A stretch of 6,094 bases of DNA, from assembly GCA_023432075.1 (NCBI GenBank), contig JAEYVD010000660.1, positions 1 to 6,094 on the forward strand, in the 5' to 3' direction. The position numbers were made by a program, and so were the translations under genes. Shown here piece after piece: positions 1-5,094 of the stretch. The notes below the pieces were generated by a model. It was not told the origin of the DNA. It searched no databases and was given only the letters and a program-made list of their open reading frames with translations. Numbering within the stretch: position 1 is the first letter of the stretch; every line of letters starts with the position of its first letter. Source of the stretch: Pseudomonadota bacterium. Lineage in GTDB: Bacteria; Pseudomonadota; Gammaproteobacteria; Burkholderiales; Burkholderiaceae_B.

Positions 1-674
1 ACCTCGATCGCGGGACGGTACGGATGACGGGCTTGCTCCAACACCTGCGCCGTCAGCGCGCCGACCGGCAGATGGCGGCTGTGGCCGATGTAGCGTTCCG
101 AGCTCAGCATGTCCACGGTGATCTCCGACAGCGCGGCCCATGCGTGGTCAGGGCGCACCACGCATACCAGGCCAAGCTCCCCGATCTGTTCAAAGTTGGC
201 ATGCTGATGCGCGCCAGAACCAAGAATGACGCCCAGATCGATGCGTTGTTCGATGGCCATTTCCACCACTTCCGCGGCGGTGCCGACACGCAGCACGACG
301 GACAGCATCGGATCGGCGTCTTGCAGTTCCCTCAGTACCGCCGGCAAGACGCTTGCGCCCGTCGCGGACACCGTCCCGATGATGAGCTGCTCGCCCCGGC
401 GGTTGCCCAGGCTTTGCGCCAATTTGTCGACCGCATCCAGCGCGGCCAGCGCGTGGGTGATTTCGGGCAAGACGGCCTGGCCTGCCGCCGTCAATTCCAG
501 ATGCCGATGCCGGCGCGAAAAAAGCGCCGCGCCGATCCGGACTTCCAGCTCCTTGAGCATCGCGCTCGCGCCAGGCTGCGTTAAGCCGCAAGCCTCGGCG
601 GCCTGCGTGACCGAACCCGTGCGGCAGATTGCCGCGACCAATTCCATCTCTCTCGGTCGTATCAGGTGTTTCAT
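1..674 (-). CDS. LysR-type transcriptional regulator, 3' part missing
   Basis: The gene reads leftwards from an ATG whose complement lies at 672-674 and runs off the left edge, leaving 224 complete codons of a family that is usually about 300 residues. Residues about 8-65 form the LysR winged helix-turn-helix: 'GSVTQAAEACGLTQPGAS' (20-37) is the HTH core, followed by 'LKELEVRIGAALFSR' and 'LTAAG', all typical of the family. From about residue 95 ('LIIGTVSATGASVLPAVL') comes the first lobe of the periplasmic-binding-like effector domain; 'DLGVILG' (146-152) and 'CVVRPDHAWA' (171-180) are also typical. A weak GGTGG (complement of 683-687) is the only Shine-Dalgarno candidate. By its divergent position it probably controls the neighbouring enolase-superfamily and Bug receptor genes, and perhaps itself, in response to a small acid. 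The effector is unknown. Family assignment is firm; the target is inferred. Confidence 0.93.
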   Translation of the reverse strand, partial: MKHLIRPREMELVAAICRTGSVTQAAEACGLTQPGASAMLKELEVRIGAALFSRRHRHLELTAAGQAVLPEITHALAALDAVDKLAQSLGNRRGEQLIIGTVSATGASVLPAVLRELQDADPMLSVVLRVGTAAEVVEMAIEQRIDLGVILGSGAHQHANFEQIGELGLVCVVRPDHAWAALSEITVDMLSSERYIGHSRHLPVGALTAQVLEQARHPYRPAIE

Positions 675-680
675 ATGAAA
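669..680. promoter_or_regulatory. Perfect 12-bp palindrome over the LysR start codon
   Basis: TTTCATATGAAA reads the same on both strands. It overlaps the regulator's start codon and the first bases of the divergent spacer. LysR proteins bind short dyads in such spacers and often repress themselves, so this could be an autoregulatory half of the operator. It lacks the classical T-N11-A outline, and short A/T palindromes also arise by chance, so the role is a guess. Confidence 0.25.
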
Positions 681-684
681 GGCC

Positions 685-707
685 ACCGTATATGTATTTG
701 ACCGTAT
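685..707. promoter_or_regulatory. ACCGTAT direct repeats in the divergent spacer; candidate operator/promoter
   Basis: ACCGTAT occurs at 685-691 and again at 701-707, 16 bases apart, with a further GTAT between them, in the 69-base spacer between the LysR gene and the enolase-superfamily gene. TTGACC at 698-703 overlaps the second copy and resembles a sigma-70 -35 box. At 17 bases' distance the matching -10 would be CACACT (721-726), a poor match. The position suits a regulator site covering a rightward promoter. Repeats are seen directly; function is inferred. Confidence 0.3.
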
Positions 708-743
708 GCTACCCGAGCTTCACACTGGCCCGACATCCATTCG

Positions 744-1898
744 TTGGCCACTACCTTGAAAGTCACCCACATCAACGGCTATCACTTGGCGTACACGCCT
801 GCCGTGCCGCTCGGCAATGCCCGCACGTTCATGCGCAAGCGGGAGTTTCTCGCCCTGGAGATCATCACTGACAGCGGCCTGCGCGGGTGGGGCGAAGTCT
901 TTTCGTCGCCGTGGGCGGCCGCCGCACTGATCCGCCAGCAATTCGGCGCCCTCGTCTGCGGGCGATCCCCCCTTGATTACGGCGCGGTCTACGCTGACCT
1001 GGTGCCACGCATCGGCTATGACAAGCGTGGCCCGGCAATGATGGCGATTTCCGCGATCGACATGGCGTTGCATGACCTTGCCGCCCGCGCGCAGGGCGTG
1101 AGCATTGCTCAGCTGCTGGGCGGCGCGGTGCGCCATGAAGTGCCCTGCTACGCCAGCGGCCCTTTCATCGCCGAGGGCGATGCACCGTACCGGCACTATC
1201 CGCGAGAGATCGAAGCGCTTTTGCGCCAGGGTTTCAAGGCAGTCAAACCCCGAGCCGGCATCTCACCCCAGGCGGACGCCGCAATGGCGCAACAGGTCCG
1301 CGCGTTGATCGGCCCGGATGCCGATTTCATGCTCGACATCAACCAGGGCTACAGCACGGCGGCTGCGCGATTGGCGGCACGGCTTATCGAACCGGCGCGC
1401 CCCTTGTGGATCGAAGAGCCGGTGGGACCGGAGAACCTGGAGGGCTACGCCGCCACCGCGCAAGCGACCGCCTGCGCGATTGCGGGCGGCGAAGCCATCG
1501 GCAGCCTGGCGGGTTTTGACGGCCTGCTGCGCACGGGGGCAGTAGGCGTCCTGCAACCCGACCTGGGGGTATGCGGGGGCTTTACCGGCTATCGAAAAGC
1601 CGCGGCCCTGGCGGAAAGCCGCGATGTCGCCGTCATGCCCCATGCCTTTGGCACGGCGATCAACTTTCTTGCGTCGTTGCAGGTCGCCGCGACACAGATG
1701 CCCGCGCGAGGCGGCGCCTGGTCCAGCTATCCCTTCGTGGAGTACGACGTGACGGGCAACCCGCTCATCGCCTTGACGGGCCACCCGGTGCAGGGCAATG
1801 GCTTGGCAGCCCTTCCCGACGGCCCCGGCCTGGGCATGGACTTCACGCCGGAACAGTTCGAACCCTGGACGGTCCAGCACTGGCGCATCGAAACCTAG
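744..1898 (+). CDS. Mandelate racemase/muconate lactonizing enzyme family protein (enolase superfamily)
   Basis: A 384-residue enzyme, the usual length for this family. It would abstract the alpha proton of a carboxylate bound to Mg2+ in the cytoplasm, as dehydratases, racemases and cycloisomerases of this superfamily do. Residues about 5-125 are the capping domain ('KVTHINGYHLAYTP', 'GWGEVF', 'AISAIDMALHDLAAR'); about 135-365 are the modified TIM barrel. Metal ligands are Asp198 ('LDINQGY'), Glu224 ('WIEEP') and Glu250 ('GGE'). Asp273 ('QPDLG') with His300 ('MPHAFGTA') gives the mandelate-racemase type His-Asp dyad, and Glu333 ('FVEYD') follows. The usual KxK pair reads Lys168-Pro-Arg170, so the second lysine is replaced. 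The start is a TTG without a clear Shine-Dalgarno sequence; an in-frame stop at 699-701 and no ATG or GTG before it leave no better start, while Met30 would cut off the first strand. It lies 45 bases before a Bug receptor gene, probably in one operon. The substrate is unknown; a sugar acid or hydroxy acid is likely. Confidence 0.9.
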   Translation: MATTLKVTHINGYHLAYTPAVPLGNARTFMRKREFLALEIITDSGLRGWGEVFSSPWAAAALIRQQFGALVCGRSPLDYGAVYADLVPRIGYDKRGPAMMAISAIDMALHDLAARAQGVSIAQLLGGAVRHEVPCYASGPFIAEGDAPYRHYPREIEALLRQGFKAVKPRAGISPQADAAMAQQVRALIGPDADFMLDINQGYSTAAARLAARLIEPARPLWIEEPVGPENLEGYAATAQATACAIAGGEAIGSLAGFDGLLRTGAVGVLQPDLGVCGGFTGYRKAAALAESRDVAVMPHAFGTAINFLASLQVAATQMPARGGAWSSYPFVEYDVTGNPLIALTGHPVQGNGLAALPDGPGLGMDFTPEQFEPWTVQHWRIET

Positions 1899-1943
1899 GA
1901 CGCCCCCCTGCCGCCACACACCAAAACCAAATCAGGAGACAAC

Positions 1944-2954
1944 ATGCGCAGCCCAAATACCGATCGACCACGCCCCTCGCGCCGCCGCTTTTCCACCCTG
2001 CTCTTGGCACTAGCCTTGTCAGGCGCGTGTGCCCCGGGCGCCCATGCCGCCGACCCGTGGCCGGCCAAGCCCATCACCTTGATCGTGCCTTTTCCGCCAG
2101 GCGGCACCACCGATGTCACCGGACGAATTCTGGCCCGTGCCTTGTCCACACAGCTCGGTCAGAGCGTCATCGTCGAGAATCGCGCGGGCGCCAGCGGCAA
2201 CATTGGATCGGCATTCGTCGCACGCGCCAAACCTGATGGCTACACGCTGTTGATGTCCGGGGTGGGCACCCACGCCGCCAACGCCGCCCTGTATGACGCC
2301 ATGCCATACGATCCGATCAAGGATTTCACGCACATCAGCAGCATCACATCCAGTCCTAACGTCATCGCCGTCAACCCGGACTTTCCTGCCACCACATTGG
2401 CCGAACTGGTCAGCCTGCTGCGCAAATCGCCCGACAAGTTCAACTACGCCAGTCCGGGCGCAGGCTCGTCAGGCAACCTTGCCTTCGAGCTGCTCAAGCA
2501 ACGGGCGGACGTCAAGGTGCAGCACATCCCGTACAAGGGCGCGTCTCAGGCAGTCACCGACGTCATCGGCGGGCAAGTCCCCATCCTGGTCATGGTGGCC
2601 GATACGCTGGAACCGCATGTGCGGGCTGGCAAGCTTCGCGTACTGGCGTCAACGGGCGCCCAACGCAGCCTCTTGTTTCCGGACCTGCCCACCGTCGCAG
2701 AATCGGGATACCCCGATTTCGATGCCGTCTCCTGGACAGGACTGTCGGCGCCCGCAGGCTTGCCCGATGCGATTCGCGACCGGCTATCAGACGCCACGCG
2801 GGCCGCGTTGAGCGACCCCGACGTGATCAAGCCGCTCAAGGCGACCGGCAACGCCGTCACCCTTCGCAGCCCGCAGGATTTCACGGCGTTTATCGCAAGC
2901 GAAATCCAAAAGTGGGCGGCGGTTGCCAAAACCGCCGGGTTGAAGATGGATTGA
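1944..2954 (+). CDS. Bug/TctC-family periplasmic substrate-binding receptor, probable Tat signal
   Basis: A 336-residue receptor of the tripartite tricarboxylate transporter family, which binds carboxylates such as citrate, amino acids or aromatic acids in the periplasm. The start is fixed by AGGAGA at 1934-1939, five bases before ATG. The leader has Ser12-Arg13-Arg14-Arg15-Phe16, matching the twin-arginine pattern, then a hydrophobic stretch (18-30) and a likely cut after Ala35 ('AHA'). The mature part begins 'WPAKPITLIVPFPPGG' and shows the family landmarks: 'NRAGASGNIG' (79-88), 'PDGYTLL' (97-103), 'HIPYKGA' (194-200), 'GKLRVLA' (229-235), 'FPDLPTVAESGYP' (245-257) and 'GLSAPAGLP' (266-274). 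It follows the enolase-superfamily gene closely and is probably cotranscribed, so it may capture that enzyme's substrate. No TctA or TctB gene is visible. The ligand cannot be told from sequence. Confidence 0.93.
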   Translation: MRSPNTDRPRPSRRRFSTLLLALALSGACAPGAHAADPWPAKPITLIVPFPPGGTTDVTGRILARALSTQLGQSVIVENRAGASGNIGSAFVARAKPDGYTLLMSGVGTHAANAALYDAMPYDPIKDFTHISSITSSPNVIAVNPDFPATTLAELVSLLRKSPDKFNYASPGAGSSGNLAFELLKQRADVKVQHIPYKGASQAVTDVIGGQVPILVMVADTLEPHVRAGKLRVLASTGAQRSLLFPDLPTVAESGYPDFDAVSWTGLSAPAGLPDAIRDRLSDATRAALSDPDVIKPLKATGNAVTLRSPQDFTAFIASEIQKWAAVAKTAGLKMD

Positions 2955-3027
2955 TGCCGGTCTGACGGCGGCACGCGTTGGGGGTGTTGCCAAGCCTCAT
3001 CCCGACGCCAAGACCCGGCGCCCAAGC

Positions 3028-3050
3028 CGGCGGAAAAAAAAATTCCGCCG
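3028..3050. repeat. Inverted repeat with an all-A loop after the Bug receptor gene
   Basis: CGGCGGAA (3028-3035) pairs exactly with TTCCGCCG (3043-3050) around a loop of seven A residues. It lies 74 bases after the Bug receptor stop codon and about 95 bases before the DUF3455 start. No T-run follows the stem on either strand, so it is not a standard intrinsic terminator, though it may protect or trim the 3' end of the upstream message. A shorter stem (CCGGC 3015-3019 with GCCGG 3026-3030) overlaps it and could compete. The remainder of the 191-base spacer 2955-3145 contains no gene that I can support. Confidence 0.4.
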
Positions 3051-3090
3051 CCCTGCATCCAATCGCGTCTCCCGCGTGTAGTACCTGCAA

Positions 3091-3132
3091 CGGCGCACAT
3101 TCCGTGCGCCGTATCCGCAAATTCCTTTTGCG
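3091..3132 (+). promoter_or_regulatory. Two tandem hairpins in the DUF3455 leader, next to the ribosome binding site
   Basis: The first hairpin is CGGCGCAC (3091-3098) with GTGCGCCG (3104-3111) around a 5-base loop ATTCC. The second is CGCAAA (3116-3121) with TTTGCG (3127-3132) around a 5-base loop TTCCT. The second ends one base before the Shine-Dalgarno AGGAGA (3134-3139), which sits seven bases... six bases upstream of ATG at 3146. Both stems are perfect. Their place suggests an effect on translation or message stability of the DUF3455 gene, but no known riboswitch or thermometer family is recognised. Confidence 0.35.
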
Positions 3133-3145
3133 CAGGAGACCGCTC

Positions 3146-3691
3146 ATGACGACTCGCCCCACCCCCGCCACCGGCCTTTTCACCGCCGCCCTGCTGGCTG
3201 CTTGCGGCATGCTGCAAGCCCCGGCCATGGCTGCCTCGCAAGACGCCCTGCCCGCCGCCGTCCAGGTGCCCGCCGGCCACAAAGTGGCCTGGGAAACCGT
3301 CGGCACCGGCGAAATTACCTATGAATGCCGCGCCAAGGCCGACGCCAAGGATCAGATGGAATGGGTGTTCGCTGGTCCGAAGGCGGTCCTGAAAGACCGC
3401 CAAGGCAAGCAGGTCGGCACCTATTACGGTCCGCCCGCCACCTGGGAGGCCGCGGACGGCTCCAAGCTGACCGGCACGCAGGTCGCCGTGGCGCCGGCCG
3501 GCGCGGGCAACCTGCCCTATCAACTGGTCAAGGCCAATCCCGCCATGGGCGCCGGCGCACTGACGGGGGTCGCTTACATCCAGCGCACGGCGCTCAAGGG
3601 CGGCGTGGCGCCCCAGAAGCCTTGCACCCAGGCCGGCCAACGCAGCCAGGTGTCATACCAGGCCGACTACATCTTCTGGAAGGCGAACTGA
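3146..3691 (+). CDS. Exported DUF3455 domain protein
   Basis: A 181-residue secreted protein of the DUF3455 family, whose biochemical function is not known. The ATG at 3146 is chosen because AGGAGA (3134-3139) precedes it by six bases and a signal peptide begins there; the frame is open further upstream but would give an Arg-rich, unlikely leader. Residues 1-29 are a signal sequence with a likely signal peptidase I cut after 'AMA' (27-29). 'LAAC' (17-20) also resembles a lipoprotein box, so lipidation at Cys20 is possible. The mature domain shows the family landmarks 'PAGHKVAWETVGTGEITYEC' (42-61), 'WVFAGPKAVL' (73-82), 'GTYYGPPATWEAADGSKLTG' (91-110), 'LPYQLVKA' (123-130), 'GVAYIQR' (141-147) and 'KGGVAP' (151-156). 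Cys61 and Cys160 are the only cysteines after the leader and could form a disulfide. The sigma/anti-sigma pair follows on the same strand, suggesting regulation by or with them; that is inference. Confidence 0.88.
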   Translation: MTTRPTPATGLFTAALLAACGMLQAPAMAASQDALPAAVQVPAGHKVAWETVGTGEITYECRAKADAKDQMEWVFAGPKAVLKDRQGKQVGTYYGPPATWEAADGSKLTGTQVAVAPAGAGNLPYQLVKANPAMGAGALTGVAYIQRTALKGGVAPQKPCTQAGQRSQVSYQADYIFWKAN

Positions 3692-3694
3692 CAC

Positions 3695-3756
3695 CTGGCA
3701 GGCCGCGGCGGCGGGAGTCCGGTAACATGGCCCGGATCCGCCGCCGGGCTTGCCAG
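3695..3756 (+). promoter_or_regulatory. Long, near-perfect stem-loop between the DUF3455 and sigma factor genes
   Basis: Base by base, 3695-3715 with 3718-3722 pairs with 3732-3756: about 25 pairs including two G-U pairs, with bulges only at G3705 and A3716-G3717, and a nine-base loop (3723-3731). It begins four bases after the DUF3455 stop codon. The left arm holds GGGAG (3713-3717), the best Shine-Dalgarno candidate for the sigma gene, and the loop holds an ATG (3727) in the sigma frame. Neither flank has a T-run, so it is not a simple intrinsic terminator. It may attenuate translation of the sigma gene, stabilise the upstream message, or be a dispersed palindromic repeat. The pairing is certain on paper; the role is not. 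Confidence 0.55.
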
Positions 3757-3792
3757 CCCGGTCCGTGCCCCTCACCCCCTGCCCCCGCGCGC

Positions 3793-4362
3793 ATGCCAAA
3801 CCGACCTGTTCCGGATTTCGATTACGAAGCAGCCCTCGAGCAGTGCGCCGCAGGGCGCCGCTCGGCGCTGGAGGCCCTGTACCGCCACGAAGGCCCGCGG
3901 TTGCTGGGCGTCGCCCAGCGCATCGTGCGTGACCGCGCCCGGGCCGAAGACATCGTGCACGATGCCTTCGTCAATATCTGGAACCGGGCCGGCAGCTTCG
4001 ACGCCACGCGCGGCTCGGCCCGTGGCTGGCTTTACAGCGTGGCGCGCAATCTGGCGCTGAACGCCGTGCGTGATGGCCGCCATGAAACCGCCGTCGACGA
4101 CGATACCGCCGCCGCGCTGGATGCGCGCGACGCGATGGACGCCTGGCACGACACACGCGACGCCTTCGACTGGCGCGACAGCGCCGGCCGCATCGGCCCC
4201 TGCCTGGAACAACTGGAACCCGTGCGACGCAACTGTGTGCTGCATGCCTACGTGGATGGCCTGTCGCACAGCGAAATCGCACAGCGCCTGGACGCGCCGC
4301 TGGGCACCGTCAAAGCCTGGATCAAACGCAGCCTGAAAGCGCTGAAGGAATGCCTGGCATGA
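3793..4362 (+). CDS. ECF-type RNA polymerase sigma factor (sigma-70 family)
   Basis: A 189-residue sigma factor with only regions 2 and 4, the normal size for the extracytoplasmic function group; it directs RNA polymerase to a small set of promoters when freed from its anti-sigma factor. Region 2 spans about residues 25-94, with 'AEDIVHDAFVNIW' (51-63), 'RGSARGWLYSVARN' (73-86) and 'NAVRD' (90-94). An acidic linker (about 100-132) leads to region 4 (about 133-185), where 'LSHSEIAQRLDAPLGTVKAWIKRS' (157-180) is the DNA-binding helix-turn-helix for the -35 element. The start is uncertain. ATG 3793 gives the usual N-terminus ('DFDYEAALEQCAAG') but has no Shine-Dalgarno sequence. ATG 3727 in the same frame has GGGAG nine bases upstream, would add 22 Arg/Pro-rich residues, and sits in the loop of a strong hairpin. 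The stop codon overlaps the anti-sigma start (ATGA), so the two are coupled. No recognisable ECF autoregulatory promoter was found nearby. Confidence 0.92.
   Translation: MPNRPVPDFDYEAALEQCAAGRRSALEALYRHEGPRLLGVAQRIVRDRARAEDIVHDAFVNIWNRAGSFDATRGSARGWLYSVARNLALNAVRDGRHETAVDDDTAAALDARDAMDAWHDTRDAFDWRDSAGRIGPCLEQLEPVRRNCVLHAYVDGLSHSEIAQRLDAPLGTVKAWIKRSLKALKECLA
4345..4349 (+). promoter_or_regulatory. Ribosome binding site that fixes the anti-sigma start
   Basis: AAGGA inside the last codons of the sigma gene lies nine bases before ATG 4359, a normal spacing, but directly abuts the in-frame ATG at 4350, which is too close. It therefore supports 4359, the start that overlaps the sigma stop codon as ATGA. 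Confidence 0.7.
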
Positions 4363-5084
4363 GCGCCCCGACAGTCCCCCCCGAAAACCTGGACGAACTG
4401 GCCGGGGAATACGTGCTCGGCACCTTGTCCCGCGCGCGCCGCCAGGAGGTCAACGCCCGCCTGCCGCACGATGCCGCCCTGCGCGCCGCCGTCGACCGTT
4501 GGGAAGCGCGCCTGCTGCCGCTGGCCAGTCTGACCGAGCCGATCGAGCCTTCGCCCGGCCTGTGGCCACGCATCGCCAAAACGCTGGACCGCCAGACTGC
4601 GGCCCGGCAAGCCGGCCAGTCCACGCGTCCAGGCTGGTGGGATAGCCTCTTCTTCTGGCGCGGCGCAGCCGCCAGCGGCCTGGCCGCCGCATTGGTCCTG
4701 GCCGGAACGTTGGCGCTACGGCCAGCGCAAACGCCAGGTCCCGTGCAGTACATGGTGGTGCTGGTCGCGCCCCAATCGCAGACGCCAGGCTGGGTGGTGC
4801 AGGCCAGCGCGGGTCAGCGCGAGGTGCAACTGGTGCCGATTGCGGCCATGCAGGTGCCGGCCGATCGCGCGCTGGAATTCTGGACCAAGGCGGACGGCTG
4901 GGCCGGCCCGGTGTCGCTGGGCCTGATCAAACCCGGCGAGCCGGTGCGCATCCCCCTGGACAAGCTGCCCCCGCTGGAGGCGAACCAGTTGTTTGAACTG
5001 ACGCTGGAACCGCCCAATGGCTCGCCCACCGGCAAGCCGACCGGTCCGATTCAGTTCATCGGCCGGGCGGTAAAGGTGATGTAG
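4359..5084 (+). CDS. RskA-like membrane anti-sigma factor
   Basis: A 241-residue, single-pass inner-membrane protein that would hold the adjacent sigma factor inactive. Residues 1-95 are cytoplasmic, with the N-terminal anti-sigma helix region 'ELAGEYVLGTLSRARRQEVNARL' split here as 13-24 and 25-35, and a Trp-rich juxtamembrane part (93-100). Residues about 102-120 ('GAAASGLAAALVLAGTLAL') form the membrane helix. Residues about 129-240 are the periplasmic RskA-type domain, with 'YMVVLVAP' (131-138), 'ALEFWTKADG' (171-180), 'SLGLI' (186-190) and a C-terminal 'GPIQFIGRAV'. There is no cysteine anywhere, so it is not a zinc-binding (HxxxCxxC) anti-sigma factor. In the RskA family release is usually by regulated proteolysis in the membrane; that is family knowledge, not visible here. 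Start 4359 is set by AAGGA and by the ATGA overlap with the sigma gene, which implies translational coupling and balanced amounts. Confidence 0.9.
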   Translation: MSAPTVPPENLDELAGEYVLGTLSRARRQEVNARLPHDAALRAAVDRWEARLLPLASLTEPIEPSPGLWPRIAKTLDRQTAARQAGQSTRPGWWDSLFFWRGAAASGLAAALVLAGTLALRPAQTPGPVQYMVVLVAPQSQTPGWVVQASAGQREVQLVPIAAMQVPADRALEFWTKADGWAGPVSLGLIKPGEPVRIPLDKLPPLEANQLFELTLEPPNGSPTGKPTGPIQFIGRAVKVM

Positions 5085-5094
5085 CCAAGGGGTC

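Noticed and set aside
24..678. Rightward open frames over the LysR gene
   Set aside because: They are opposite-strand shadows. The leftward frame gives an unmistakable LysR HTH and effector domain.
3028..3050. Rho-independent terminator for the enolase/Bug receptor operon
   Set aside because: The stem is good but the A-run is inside the loop and no T-run follows on either strand, so I kept it only as an inverted repeat.
3032..3069. ECF-type promoter (GGAAA ... CGTC) before the DUF3455 gene
   Set aside because: The two elements are 29 bases apart, far more than the usual 16-17, and the first lies in the hairpin stem. No better pair was seen before the sigma gene either.
2978..3145. Upstream extension of the DUF3455 protein
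   Set aside because: The frame is open, but the extension lacks a ribosome binding site, is Arg/Pro-rich, and would bury the signal peptide. The ATG at 3146 has AGGAGA and starts the leader.
2546..3640. Long leftward open frame across the Bug receptor and DUF3455 genes
   Set aside because: It spans two well-recognised rightward genes and their spacer, and its translation has no recognisable domain. It is a high-GC shadow.
3325..3792. Long N-terminal extension of the sigma factor overlapping the DUF3455 gene
   Set aside because: The frame is open by GC bias only. Its translation is low-complexity Arg/Gly and does not resemble sigma factors, and the DUF3455 frame is clearly the coding one.
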